Positions 32,579 to 42,070 of a stretch of 51,588 nucleotides of DNA are shown here, one piece after another. The stretch covers positions 1-51,588 of the forward strand of contig CANPWZ010000012.1 of NCBI GenBank assembly GCA_947585425.1, written 5' to 3'. Positions within the stretch are counted from its first letter, which is position 1. Every line of letters begins with the position of its first letter. The position numbers were made by a program, and so were the translations under genes. The notes below the pieces were generated by a model, which was given only the letters and a program-made list of their open reading frames with translations, searched no databases and had not been told where the DNA came from. Source of the DNA: an uncultured Oscillospiraceae bacterium. Its GTDB lineage: Bacteria > Bacillota > Clostridia > Oscillospirales > Oscillospiraceae.

Positions 32579-33109
32579 ATGGAGGAATTGAGTTTCGTCA
32601 CGCCCGCGATCGAGCACGCGGACGCCATCATGGACTTCCGCCGGGAGATGCTGGACGCCGGCTCCTCCTTCGACGGCTGCAACTGCCTGGAAAACTACGC
32701 CCGGGCGGAGGACTGGCTGGAGCACATTCACGAGGCCCGTTCGGAGGAACTGATGGCCGCAAGGCACAAGGTGGCCTCCGACCTCTGGCTGGCGGTGCGC
32801 AAGTCCGACGGCCGGATCGTGGGAATCATCGACTTCCGGCACAGCCTGGACCACCCCATCCTGGCCATGTGGGGCGGGCACATCGGCTACTGCGTGCGCC
32901 CCAGCGAGCGCCGAAAGGGCTACGCCAAGGAGATGCTCCGCCTGGACTTGGAGCACTGTAAGGCTTATGGCCTTGACAGAGTTTTGGTCACCTGCGACGC
33001 CGGGAACACCGCCAGTGAGCGGACCATTCTGGCCAACGGCGGGGTCTTTGAAAAGGAAGTACAGGTGGACGGCGAGACCGTCCGCCGGTTCTGGATCGAG
33101 TTGAAATGA
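32579..33109 (+). CDS. GNAT-family N-acetyltransferase
   Basis: A 176-residue GNAT protein. The acetyl-CoA binding segment VRPSERRKGYAKEML near 107 has the Arg-x-x-Gly-x-Ala pattern, followed by CDAGNTASERTILANGG near 141. The acceptor is unknown. The ATG at 32579 follows AGTGAGGG; a GTG four codons upstream is an alternative. It lies 82 bases after the IMP cyclohydrolase gene and overlaps the ASCH gene by four bases; it is a guest in the purine operon. Confidence 0.85.
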   Translation: MEELSFVTPAIEHADAIMDFRREMLDAGSSFDGCNCLENYARAEDWLEHIHEARSEELMAARHKVASDLWLAVRKSDGRIVGIIDFRHSLDHPILAMWGGHIGYCVRPSERRKGYAKEMLRLDLEHCKAYGLDRVLVTCDAGNTASERTILANGGVFEKEVQVDGETVRRFWIELK

Positions 33110-33576
33110 CCGGGCCGGAACTGTGGGCGGAATTTGCCGCCAAGACCGGTGTGAACGCGGACTACGACGGCTGGGCCTTCGGAGACGACCCGGACGGGCT
33201 GGCGGCCTTGGTCCGCGCCGGCGTCAAGACCGCCACATCCTCCGCCTTTCCTCTCTATCAGCTGGAGGGCGGGCCCCTGCCGAAGACGGGGGGATACAGC
33301 GTCATCCTGGACAGCCGGGAGGAGGCTGTGTGCGTCATCCGCACCACCAAGGTGTATACGGTCCCCTTCCGGGCCGTCTCCCCGGACCACGCCCGGAAAG
33401 AGGGCGAGGGGGACATGAGCCTGGCCCACTGGCGGGCGGTCCACCGCCGGTTCTTTGCCCGGGAGCTGGCCGGGGCCGGGCTCGTCTTTGACGAGGATAT
33501 GCCGGTGGTCTGCGAGGAATTTGAGGTCGTTTACCCTTCAAAACGGTTTACCATTCATCAAGACAAGGAGTGCTGA
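33106..33576 (+). CDS. ASCH-domain protein
   Basis: A 156-residue ASCH (PUA-like) protein. GVKTATSSAFPLYQLEGGPLP near 40 (two parts), GYSVILDSREEAVCVIRTTKVYTVPF near 62 (in parts) and the ending ARELAGAGLVFDEDMPVVCEEFEVVY are typical of the YqfB/ASCH group. Such domains may bind RNA or modified nucleosides; the role here is unknown. ATGA overlap with the GNAT gene. Together they interrupt the purine genes. Confidence 0.85.
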   Translation: MTGPELWAEFAAKTGVNADYDGWAFGDDPDGLAALVRAGVKTATSSAFPLYQLEGGPLPKTGGYSVILDSREEAVCVIRTTKVYTVPFRAVSPDHARKEGEGDMSLAHWRAVHRRFFARELAGAGLVFDEDMPVVCEEFEVVYPSKRFTIHQDKEC

Positions 33577-33578
33577 AT

Positions 33579-34754
33579 ATGACGGAACTGGAACTGAAAT
33601 ACGGCTGCAATCCCAATCAGAAGCCGGCGGCCATCTACATGGAGGGCGGCCGGGAGCTGCCCCTGGAGGTGCTGAACGGCAAGCCGGGGTACATCAACTT
33701 CATGGACGCGCTGAATTCCTGGCAGCTGGTGAAGGCACTGAAAAAGGCCACCGGCCTGCCCGCCGCAGCCTCCTTCAAGCACGTCTCCCCCGCCGGGGCC
33801 GCCCTGGGACTGCCTCTGACCGACGTGGAGAAGCACATCTACTTCGTGGACGACCCGGAGCCCTCCCCCATCGCCTGCGCTTACATCCGGGCCAGAGGGG
33901 CCGACCGGCTGTGCTCCTACGGCGACTGGGCCGCCCTCAGCGATGTGTGCGACGCCTCCACCGCCCGGTATCTGGCTCTGGAGGTGTCCGACGGCGTCAT
34001 CGCCCCCGGCTACACCGACGAGGCCCTGGCCATCCTGAAAACCAAGCGCAAGGGCGGCTATAACGTGGTGAAGATCGACCCGGACTACGAGCCCGACCCC
34101 ATCGAGCGGCGGAACATCTACGGCATCACCTTCCAGCAGGGCTACAATGCCTTTGACATCAACGAGGGCCTGCTGGAGAACATCGTCACCGAGAACCGGG
34201 AGCTGCCCCAGGCGGCCAAACATGACCTGCTGCTCTCCCTCATCACCCTGAAATACACCCAGTCCAACTCGGTGTGCTACGTGAAGGACGGCATGACCAT
34301 CGGCGTGGGGGCCGGCCAGCAGAGCCGCATCCACTGCACCCGCCTCGCCGGAAACAAGGCGGACAACTGGTGGCTCCGCCAGCACCCCAAGACCCTGGGC
34401 CTGCAATTCGTGGACGGCATCCGCCGGCCCGACCGGGACAACGCCATCGACGTGTACCTCTCCGACGAGTGGGAGGACGTGCTGGCCGACGGCGTGTGGC
34501 AGACCACCTTTAAGACGCGGCCCGAGCCCCTGACCCCCGCCGAGAAAAAGGAGTGGATCGCAAAGCTGTCCGGCGTGTCCGTGGGCTCCGACGCTTTCTT
34601 CCCCTTCGGCGATAACGTGGAGCGGGCCCGGAAGTCCGGCTGCCAGTATATCGCCCAGCCCGGCGGTTCCATCCGGGACGACAATGTCATTGCGACCTGC
34701 AACAAATACGGCATCGTGATGGCCTTCACCGGGATGAGGCTGTTCCATCATTGA
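33579..34754 (+). CDS. purH: AICAR formyltransferase, stand-alone (PurH C-terminal domain only)
   Basis: A 391-residue protein equal to the AICAR transformylase part of PurH, without the N-terminal IMP cyclohydrolase domain (about 200 residues). The catalytic Lys67-His68 lie in FKHVSPAGAALG (the usual KHxxP motif); GAGQQSRIHCTRLAG near 252 and SDAFFPFGDN near 340 are conserved, and the C-terminus has PGGSIRDDNVI. It formylates AICAR; the ring closure is done by the PurO-like protein. ATG 33579 follows AAGGAG. Confidence 0.93.
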   Translation: MTELELKYGCNPNQKPAAIYMEGGRELPLEVLNGKPGYINFMDALNSWQLVKALKKATGLPAAASFKHVSPAGAALGLPLTDVEKHIYFVDDPEPSPIACAYIRARGADRLCSYGDWAALSDVCDASTARYLALEVSDGVIAPGYTDEALAILKTKRKGGYNVVKIDPDYEPDPIERRNIYGITFQQGYNAFDINEGLLENIVTENRELPQAAKHDLLLSLITLKYTQSNSVCYVKDGMTIGVGAGQQSRIHCTRLAGNKADNWWLRQHPKTLGLQFVDGIRRPDRDNAIDVYLSDEWEDVLADGVWQTTFKTRPEPLTPAEKKEWIAKLSGVSVGSDAFFPFGDNVERARKSGCQYIAQPGGSIRDDNVIATCNKYGIVMAFTGMRLFHH

Positions 34755-34773
34755 TCGATCGAGGTGCTGTGAG

Positions 34774-36030
34774 ATGAAAGTATTAGTCGTGGGCTCCGGC
34801 GGCCGTGAGCACGCCATCTGCTGGAAACTGGCCCAGTCCCCCAAGGTCACGGAGCTGTACTGCGCCCCCGGCAACGGCGGCATCGCCCAGGTCGCCAAAT
34901 GCGTGGACGTGAAGGCCACCGACGTGGAGGGCATGGTGAAGTGGGCGAAGGACAACGCCATGGACTTCGTGGTGGTGGCCCCTGACGACCCCCTGGCCAT
35001 GGGCATGGTGGACGCCCTGGAGGATGCGGGCGTCCCTGCCTTCGGGCCCCGGAAGAACGCCGCCATCGTGGAGGCCAGCAAGGCGTTCTCCAAGGAGCTG
35101 ATGAAGAAGTATCACATCCCAACCGCAAAGTATCAAACCTTTACAGAGCTTGCCGCGGCGCTGGATTACATCGACAAGCAGGGCGCGCCCATCGTGGTCA
35201 AGGCCGACGGCCTGGCCCTGGGCAAGGGAGTCACCGTGGCCGCCACCGAGGACGAGGCCAAGCTGGCCGCCGCCGAGGCCATGGGGGGCCGCAAGTTCGG
35301 GGACGCAGGCTCCACCCTGGTCATCGAGGAGTGCATGACCGGCCCGGAGGTGACGGTGCTGGCCTTTGTGGACGGGGAGCACGTCTCTCCCATGCCCGCC
35401 AGCCAGGACCATAAGCGGGCCTACACCGGCAACAAGGGCCCCAACACCGGCGGCATGGGCGCCATCTCTCCCCCGCCCCAGTACACCCCGGAGATCGCGA
35501 AGCGCTGCATGGACGAGATCTTCCTGCCCACCGTGGCGGCCCTCAAAGCGGAGGGCCGGCCCTTCAAGGGCGTGTTGTATTTCGGGCTGATGCTCACCCC
35601 CGACGGCCCCAAGGTGGTGGAGTATAACGCCCGCTTCGGCGACCCGGAGTGCCAGGCGGTGCTGTCCCTGCTGGACAGCGACCTGCTGGACATCATGCTG
35701 GCCTGCCGGGAGGGCGCCCTGGACCGGCTGGACATCCGCTGGAAAAACGAGGCCGCCTGCTGCCTGGTGCTGGCCTCCGGCGGCTACCCCCTGGAGTACA
35801 AGAAGGGCTATCCCATCTCCGGCCTGGAGGAGGCGGGCCAGACCGCCACGGTGTTCCACGCGGGGACAAAGCTGGAGAACGGGCGGTATCTCACCAGCGG
35901 CGGCCGGGTGCTGGGCGTCACCGCCATCGCCCCCACGCTGGACGAGGCCATCGAGGGGGCCTACGCCGCGGGGGCGCACATCTCCTTTGAGGATATGCAC
36001 TACCGCACCGACATCGGCCACGCGTTTTAA
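34774..36030 (+). CDS. purD: GAR synthetase PurD
   Basis: A 418-residue ATP-grasp ligase that joins phosphoribosylamine and glycine. The start VLVVGSGGREHAICWKL, ATP-grasp motifs VKADGLALGKGVT near 145 and KGPNTGGMGAISP near 215, and the metal-binding VEYNARFGDPECQ near 275 are seen. Normal length. Last gene of the operon; a strong terminator follows. purB, purK, purL, purQ and purS are not in the window. Confidence 0.97.
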   Translation: MKVLVVGSGGREHAICWKLAQSPKVTELYCAPGNGGIAQVAKCVDVKATDVEGMVKWAKDNAMDFVVVAPDDPLAMGMVDALEDAGVPAFGPRKNAAIVEASKAFSKELMKKYHIPTAKYQTFTELAAALDYIDKQGAPIVVKADGLALGKGVTVAATEDEAKLAAAEAMGGRKFGDAGSTLVIEECMTGPEVTVLAFVDGEHVSPMPASQDHKRAYTGNKGPNTGGMGAISPPPQYTPEIAKRCMDEIFLPTVAALKAEGRPFKGVLYFGLMLTPDGPKVVEYNARFGDPECQAVLSLLDSDLLDIMLACREGALDRLDIRWKNEAACCLVLASGGYPLEYKKGYPISGLEEAGQTATVFHAGTKLENGRYLTSGGRVLGVTAIAPTLDEAIEGAYAAGAHISFEDMHYRTDIGHAF

Positions 36031-36045
36031 GGCGTTTCAGCGCAT

Positions 36046-36081
36046 AAAAGCACCGCTTTCCGCCAGGAAAGCGGTGCTTTT
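36046..36081. terminator. Bidirectional terminator between purD and cls
   Basis: A long perfect stem AAAAGCACCGCTTTCC with GGAAAGCGGTGCTTTT and a four-base loop. It has A and T runs on both sides, so it can serve purD (plus) and cls (minus). Confidence 0.9.
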
Positions 36082-36091
36082 GCGTGTGTTT

Positions 36092-37633
36092 TCAGAGCAG
36101 CGGGGCCAGCACCCGGAGGACCGCCCACAGCGCCCGGTGGTACCAGGGGACGTTTTTGCAGTCCGCCAGGGTGACCATCAAACTCCTGGTCTGGGTGTCC
36201 AGAAAGTCCTCCCGGATGTCGGCCACCGAGGGGGTGCCGTATAGCAGCACGCCGTTTTCAAAGTGGAGGAACATGCTGCGGTAGTCCAGATTGACGGTGC
36301 CCACCGTGGCGTACTTGTCGTCCACCACAAAGTTCTTGGCGTGGACGAACCCCGGCTCGTACTCGAATATCTGCACCCCCGCCTCCAGCAGCTCCCGGTA
36401 GTGGGAGCGGGTCAGCTCGAACACCGTCTTTTTGTCGGGGATGTGTGGGGTGATGATCCGCACGTCCACCCCGCTCTTGGCCGCCGAGGTGAGGGCGGTG
36501 GCCAGGGAGTAGTCGAGGGCCAGATAGGGGGTGGTGATGTAGACGTATTTTTTGGCCCGGTAAATCAGGTTCAGGTAGACGGTCTGCCCCACCGCCTCGT
36601 TGTCCCAGGGGCAGTCCTGATAGGGCTGGACATAGCCGCTTGCCCCGCACCCCGCCGGGACGGGCCGGAAGGGGGCGAAGTCCTCCTCCTGGCTGTTGGT
36701 GAAGTCCCACATGGCCATAAAGGACACCGCCATGGACCACACCGCGTCCCCCTCCAGCCGGATGGCCGAGTCCTTCCAGTGGCCGAACCGGGTCTTGACG
36801 TTGATGTACTCGTCCGCCATATTGATCCCGCCGGTGAAGGCCACCCTGCCGTCTACGATCAGGTATTTCCGGTGATCCCGGTTGTTCTGCCGCATGGACA
36901 CCACCGGCACGAACCGGTTGAAGGCCCGGCAGTGGATGCCCTCCCCCTCCAGGCGGGCGGCATAGTCGCCGGGCAGGGTGTTGATGGAGCCGATGTCATC
37001 GTAGATGACGCGGACCTCAAGCCCCTGCTTCACCTTCTCCCGCAGCACCTCCAGCACCGAGTTCCACATCTGGCCCTCCTCGATGATGAAGTACTCGATG
37101 AAGATATACCGCTCCGCGCCTTTCAGGGCGGCCAGGATGTCGTCCATGCAGAGGTCGCCCACGGGATAGTATTTGGTCTGGGTGTTGCCGTACACCGGGC
37201 AGTGGGCGGTCTGCTCCAGATAGTGGGCCATGCAGCCGGCGTCCTCCCCGGCCAGCAGGCTCAGGGAGGCGGAGCGGCCGCACTCCTCCCCCAGGCTGCG
37301 GCTGATCTTCTTCTCCATGGTGCGCAAACGGCGCTGGTTGAATCTGGACAGCCGGTTGCCCCCCAGCAGCAGATAGGCCACCGAGCCAAAGGGCATGAAT
37401 GCCAGGATGATGATGATCCAGCCGATCTTATAGCCGGGATTGCTCTTGCTGCCCACCACCCACAGCACCAGCACCGCGGACAGAGCCACCAGGATCCAGC
37501 CGTAGACGGGGTTGATGGATTGCAGGAACACCGCCAGGGCGAAATACAGCGCCAGCTGGAGGATGATGAGCACCGCCACGATGCCCAGCCGGTGGAACAG
37601 CACCTTTCCGATCTTGTTCAGGATACGATACAT
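36092..37633 (-). CDS. cls: Cardiolipin synthase (PLD superfamily)
   Basis: A 513-residue membrane phospholipase-D-type cardiolipin synthase. Two to three N-terminal transmembrane helices (about 17-92) precede two HKD motifs: H254-K256-D261 (HRKYLIVDG) and H431-K433-D438 (HAKNFVVDD). It joins two phosphatidylglycerol molecules. Start codon ATG at 37631-37633 with GGAG upstream. It lies 36 bases after dnaE and may be the last gene of that run. Confidence 0.96.
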   Translation of the reverse strand: MYRILNKIGKVLFHRLGIVAVLIILQLALYFALAVFLQSINPVYGWILVALSAVLVLWVVGSKSNPGYKIGWIIIILAFMPFGSVAYLLLGGNRLSRFNQRRLRTMEKKISRSLGEECGRSASLSLLAGEDAGCMAHYLEQTAHCPVYGNTQTKYYPVGDLCMDDILAALKGAERYIFIEYFIIEEGQMWNSVLEVLREKVKQGLEVRVIYDDIGSINTLPGDYAARLEGEGIHCRAFNRFVPVVSMRQNNRDHRKYLIVDGRVAFTGGINMADEYINVKTRFGHWKDSAIRLEGDAVWSMAVSFMAMWDFTNSQEEDFAPFRPVPAGCGASGYVQPYQDCPWDNEAVGQTVYLNLIYRAKKYVYITTPYLALDYSLATALTSAAKSGVDVRIITPHIPDKKTVFELTRSHYRELLEAGVQIFEYEPGFVHAKNFVVDDKYATVGTVNLDYRSMFLHFENGVLLYGTPSVADIREDFLDTQTRSLMVTLADCKNVPWYHRALWAVLRVLAPLL

Positions 37634-37669
37634 GGGAACTCCTTTTTCTCCCGCACATGGGCGGTCTCT

Positions 37670-40600
37670 CTATTTCAGCACGACGCTCTTCTCCCCCAGG
37701 GTCTCCCGCAGCTCATCCAGCAGAGCCGGGTGGACGACGCACCGGGCGGAGAGCCGCTTCCCCGTGTCCGCCAGATAGACCACGGCGGGGGACTTGCCGG
37801 GGAACATATCCATCAGCTTTTTCAGCCAGTCCAAAGAGGGGCCGCCGTCGGGCAGCTTGATCCAAAGGGTCTTTCCCGCCGGGGGCTCCTGGGGCCGGGG
37901 AACCTCCCCGCCGCTTAAGGGGATCACCCGGTCCACTACCAGCTGTGGGTCCTTCTCGTCCCGGACAGACACCCGCCCGGTGACCGCCACGGGCAGATTT
38001 ACCTTCCAGTAGGCGCCGCTGTCCGCCAGCGTCCGGGCAAACACCATCAGCTCGATGGCGCCGGTGGCGTCCTCCAGCATGACGTAGGCCATGAGGGAGT
38101 TGTTCTTGGTGGTCTTGGTCCGCACCGAGGCGATGACCCCCGCCAGGGTGACCCGCTGGCCGTCCCCGTAGGCGCTGGGGTCCTCCGGGTCCTGACCGGC
38201 GGCCATCACCGCGGCGATGGGCACGGCGTGATACCGCCGGGCCTGCTCCCGGTACTCGTCCATGGGGTGGCCGGACAGGTACAGCCCGGTGAGCTCCTTC
38301 TCCATGGCCATGAGCTCGGAGCGGGAGTATTCCGGGATGTCGGGCAGCACCAGCTCGGGGGTGAAGGAGCTCTCCCCGCCGCTGAACAGGTCGAACTGGC
38401 CCTCCAGATTGCGGCGTCGCTCCCGGGCGATGGAGTCCAGCAGCTGCTCGTAGACCTGCTCCAGCTGGGAGCGGCGGCATCCCATGCTGTCGAAGCAGCC
38501 GGAGCGGATGAGGCTGTCCAGCACCCGCTTGTTCAGGTCGCTGTCGAACATCCGGGCGCAGAAATCGGGGAAGGATGTGAAGGGGCCTCCCCTGTCCCGC
38601 TCGGCCAGCAGGGCCTCGGTAAAGCCCACCCCCACCCCCTTCAGGGCGGCCAGGCCGAAGCGGATGTTCCTGCCGGACACGGTGAAGGTGGCCCCGGACT
38701 CGTTCACGTCGGGGGGCAGCAGGGCGATGCCGTTGTCCTTGCACTCGGCGATATACTCCGCCACCTTGGTCTGGGAGTCCAGCACCGAGGTGAGCAGGGC
38801 GGCCATATACTCCCGGGGATAGTGGTACTTGAACCAGGCGGTCTGGTAGGCCACGATGGCGTAGGACAGGGAGTGGGCCTTGTTGAAGGCGTACTCGGCG
38901 AAGGCGTCGATCTCCCCGTAGATGGACAGGGCCACGTCCTCGGGGATGCCATTCGCCACGCAGCCCCTGATGTTCCGGGCGGGGTCCCCGTGGAGGAAGG
39001 CCTCCCGCTCCCGCTCGATCTCCTTGCGCTTCTTCTTGCTCATGGCCCGGCGGACCATGTCGGCCTGGCCGGGGGAATAGCCCGCCAGCCGCTGGAAGAT
39101 CTGGAGCACCTGCTCCTGATAGACGATGCAGCCGTAGGTGGTGGACAGGATAGGTTCCAGAGAGGGGTGCTTGTAGGAGATGAGCTTGGGGTCGGCGGCG
39201 CAGGCCAGGAATTTGGGGATGGAGTCCATGGGCCCCGGCCGGTACAGGGCGATGATGGCGCAGATGTCCTCGATGGACTTGGGCTTGAGGCCGGTACACA
39301 CGCCGGTCATCCCGGCGGACTCCATCTGGAACACGCCGGAAGTCTTTCCGTCGGCCAGCATCCTGAACACGGCCTGGTCGTCGTCGGGGATGTCGGCCAG
39401 CTTGAAATCTGGGTCGGTCTTTTGGACCATCTTCACCGCGTCGTCCAGGATGGTCAGGTTGCGGAGGCCCAGAAAGTCCATCTTCAGCAGGCCCAGCTGT
39501 TCCAAGGTGACCATGGTGTACTGGGTGACGGGCACGTCGTCGTTGGTGGCGAGGGGCACGTACTCATACACCGGCCGGCGGGTGATGACCACCCCGGCGG
39601 CGTGGGTGGAGGCGTTCCGGGGCATCCCCTCCAGGCGGCGGGCCATGTCCACCACCTCTTTGACCTTGGGGTCCCCCTCGTACAGGTCGGAGAGGGGCTT
39701 GGACAGGGCCAGGGCCTTGTCCAGGGTCATGTCCAGGGAGAAGGGGATCTGCTTGGCGATGTTGTCCGCGTCGGCGTAGGGCAGGTTCATCACCCGCGCC
39801 ACGTCCCGGACGGCGGCCTTGGCCTTCATGGTGCCGAAGGTGACGATCTGGGACACGTGGTCCTCCCCGTACTTTCGGGCCACGTAGTCGATGACCTCCT
39901 GCCGGCGGCGGATGCAGAAGTCGATGTCGATGTCGGGCATGGTGACCCGCTCCGGGTTCAAAAACCGCTCGAAGAACAGGCCGTACCGCATGGGGTCCAC
40001 CTCGGTGATGTGCATGCAGTAGGCCACCATGGAGCCGGCGGCGGAGCCTCTCCCCGGCCCCACCGGGATGCCCTCCCCCTTGGCGTAGCCGATGAAGTCG
40101 GACACGATGAGGAAGTAGTCCACGAACCCCATCTGCCGGATGACGCCCATCTCATAGCGGAGGCGGTCCTTGTACTCGTCGGAGCCGTCCGGGTAGCGGT
40201 CGGCAAAGCCCTTCCAGCAGAGCTTTTCAAAGTAGGCGTCCCCGTCGGTCTCCCCCTCCGGCAGCTTGAACTCGGGCAGGTGGTACTTGCCAAACTCGAA
40301 CTCCAGATCGCACAGCTCCGCCACCTTCGCCGTGTTGTCCACGGCCTCCGGGCAGTTGGGGAACAGGGCGCGCATCTCCTCCTCGCTCTTGACAAAGAAC
40401 TCCTCCGTCTCAAAGCGCATCCTGTCCTTGTCCTCCAGCAGCTTGCCGGTCTGGATGCACATGAGGGTGTCCTGCATGGCGTGGTCCTCCCGGCGGAGGT
40501 AGTGGGCGTCGTTGGTGGCCACCACGGGGATGCCCGTCTCCTCGTGGAGGCGCAGGATCCCCGCAATGACTGCCTGCTGCTCGGGCAGCTTGTGGTCCTG

Positions 40601-41122
40601 GAGCTCCAGGTAGTAGCCGTCCTCCCCGAAGAGCTCCCGCATCTCCAGGGCGTGGGCCTTCGCCCCCTCATAGTCGCCGTTGCGGAGCCGGCGGGGGATC
40701 TCCCCGGCCAGGCAGGCGGACAGGGCGATGAGCCCCTCGTGGTGCTCCCGCAGCAGGTCCATGTCGATCCGGGGCTTGATGTAGAACCCCTCCACAAAGG
40801 CCTTGGACACCATGTAGCTCAGGTTGCGGTAGCCCGTCTCGTTCCGGCAGAGCAGCACCAGGTGCCTCGCGGAGGAGTCCAGCTCGTGGACCCGGTCGAA
40901 CCGGGTGCGGGGGGCCACGTAGACCTCGCAGCCGATGACTGGCTTGATGCCCTCGGCCTTGCAGGCCCGGTAGAAGTCGATGGCGCCGAACATGACCCCG
41001 TGGTCGGTGATGGCGCAGGCGGTCTGGCCCAGCTCCTTCAGCCGGCCCACCAGCTCCTTGATGCGGCAGGCGCCGTCCAGCAGGGAGTATTCCGTATGCA
41101 GATGGAGATGGACGAAGGCCAT
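37670..41122 (-). CDS. dnaE: DNA polymerase III alpha subunit, DnaE type
   Basis: A 1150-residue replicative polymerase. The PHP domain starts VHLHLHTEYSLLDG at 4-17. The polymerase active-site motif DIDIDF is at 397-402 (Asp397, Asp399), with GPGRGSAAGS near 356. A helix-hairpin-helix region and an OB fold (VTLAGVIASVRTKTTKN, near 1000) follow. It lacks the 3'-5' exonuclease domain seen in PolC, so it is the DnaE, not the PolC, type. ATG at 41120-41122; 22 bases after whiA. Confidence 0.97.
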   Translation of the reverse strand: MAFVHLHLHTEYSLLDGACRIKELVGRLKELGQTACAITDHGVMFGAIDFYRACKAEGIKPVIGCEVYVAPRTRFDRVHELDSSARHLVLLCRNETGYRNLSYMVSKAFVEGFYIKPRIDMDLLREHHEGLIALSACLAGEIPRRLRNGDYEGAKAHALEMRELFGEDGYYLELQDHKLPEQQAVIAGILRLHEETGIPVVATNDAHYLRREDHAMQDTLMCIQTGKLLEDKDRMRFETEEFFVKSEEEMRALFPNCPEAVDNTAKVAELCDLEFEFGKYHLPEFKLPEGETDGDAYFEKLCWKGFADRYPDGSDEYKDRLRYEMGVIRQMGFVDYFLIVSDFIGYAKGEGIPVGPGRGSAAGSMVAYCMHITEVDPMRYGLFFERFLNPERVTMPDIDIDFCIRRRQEVIDYVARKYGEDHVSQIVTFGTMKAKAAVRDVARVMNLPYADADNIAKQIPFSLDMTLDKALALSKPLSDLYEGDPKVKEVVDMARRLEGMPRNASTHAAGVVITRRPVYEYVPLATNDDVPVTQYTMVTLEQLGLLKMDFLGLRNLTILDDAVKMVQKTDPDFKLADIPDDDQAVFRMLADGKTSGVFQMESAGMTGVCTGLKPKSIEDICAIIALYRPGPMDSIPKFLACAADPKLISYKHPSLEPILSTTYGCIVYQEQVLQIFQRLAGYSPGQADMVRRAMSKKKRKEIEREREAFLHGDPARNIRGCVANGIPEDVALSIYGEIDAFAEYAFNKAHSLSYAIVAYQTAWFKYHYPREYMAALLTSVLDSQTKVAEYIAECKDNGIALLPPDVNESGATFTVSGRNIRFGLAALKGVGVGFTEALLAERDRGGPFTSFPDFCARMFDSDLNKRVLDSLIRSGCFDSMGCRRSQLEQVYEQLLDSIARERRRNLEGQFDLFSGGESSFTPELVLPDIPEYSRSELMAMEKELTGLYLSGHPMDEYREQARRYHAVPIAAVMAAGQDPEDPSAYGDGQRVTLAGVIASVRTKTTKNNSLMAYVMLEDATGAIELMVFARTLADSGAYWKVNLPVAVTGRVSVRDEKDPQLVVDRVIPLSGGEVPRPQEPPAGKTLWIKLPDGGPSLDWLKKLMDMFPGKSPAVVYLADTGKRLSARCVVHPALLDELRETLGEKSVVLK

Positions 41123-41144
41123 GAGCGGCGCCTCCTTTGCAGGG

Positions 41145-42038
41145 TCAGACGTTTTGGGACAGTTCCAGCAGCTTTCTCATGCGGTGGTTCAGAGCCGATT
41201 TGGACACGGGCGGGTCGCACAGGGCGGCCAGCTGGGACAGGGCCAGCTCCGGGTTGTCCAGGCGGAGCCGCGCCGCCTCCCGCAGCTTGTCCGGCAGGGA
41301 GCTGAGGCGGCCCGCCTCTTCCAGCCGCTGGATGGCGGAGAGCTGTTCGGTGGCGGCGGCCACCGTCTTGTCGGCGTTGGCGCTGTCGCAGTTCACCTGG
41401 CGGTTGACGCTGCCCCGGATGTCCCGCTCCAGCTTGGCGTTCATCACCTCCATGGCGGATACGGGGGCGCCGATGGCGGTGAGAAAGTCCTCGATATGGT
41501 CGCACTGCTTGAAGTAGACGATCTGGCTGCCCTTCCGGGTGGTGAGCTTGGGGGAGAACCCCGCCTCGTGGAGCAGCGCCGGGGTCTCCCTTCCCACATG
41601 GTAGTGGGAGGTGGCCAGCTCCAGGTGGTAGCCCTTCATGGGGTCGGTGACCGAGCCCCCCGCCAGAAAGGCCCCCCGGAGGAAGGCGGCGCGGCAGTGG
41701 TCCTCCTCCAGCCGGGAGAGGTTGATGTGCAGGGCCACCGAATCGGGCCACTCCAGATCGAAGCTCTCAAATATGGTTTTCAGCTTGTCCGGGTCCTCCA
41801 CGAGGAAGGAGCCCTTGCCCTCCCCCTCCGGGACCTGGTCGAAGTCCAGCTTGAAGGCCCGGTAAAAGAGCTTGGGCAGCCGCTCCTTCAGGGCGGCGGA
41901 CTCGGTGATGATCCTGGCCTGGCGGCTGTGGAAGGTGTTGGCGAACAGAAGGATGCCGTATGCCTCCGCCTGGGCGCAGCACCGGCGGCGGAGGGGCTGG
42001 CGGCAGAGCTCCTGTTTTACCTCGGCGGAGAAGGCCAC
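41145..42038 (-). CDS. whiA: WhiA DNA-binding protein
   Basis: A 297-residue WhiA: a LAGLIDADG-like N-terminal part (FLRGAFLAGGSVTDP near 108 and LELATSHYHV near 130) and a C-terminal helix-turn-helix (LSQLAALCDPPVSKSALNHR near 263). It affects cell division and chromosome segregation in Firmicutes and sporulation in Actinobacteria. The start is GTG at 42036-42038 after GGGGGGAGGGG; the longer frame upstream lies inside yvcK. Conserved order rapZ-yvcK-whiA. Confidence 0.95.
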   Translation of the reverse strand: MAFSAEVKQELCRQPLRRRCCAQAEAYGILLFANTFHSRQARIITESAALKERLPKLFYRAFKLDFDQVPEGEGKGSFLVEDPDKLKTIFESFDLEWPDSVALHINLSRLEEDHCRAAFLRGAFLAGGSVTDPMKGYHLELATSHYHVGRETPALLHEAGFSPKLTTRKGSQIVYFKQCDHIEDFLTAIGAPVSAMEVMNAKLERDIRGSVNRQVNCDSANADKTVAAATEQLSAIQRLEEAGRLSSLPDKLREAARLRLDNPELALSQLAALCDPPVSKSALNHRMRKLLELSQNV

Positions 42039-42070
42039 GGCCCCTCCCCCCTTTCTCTCTCGGCGGTCTC

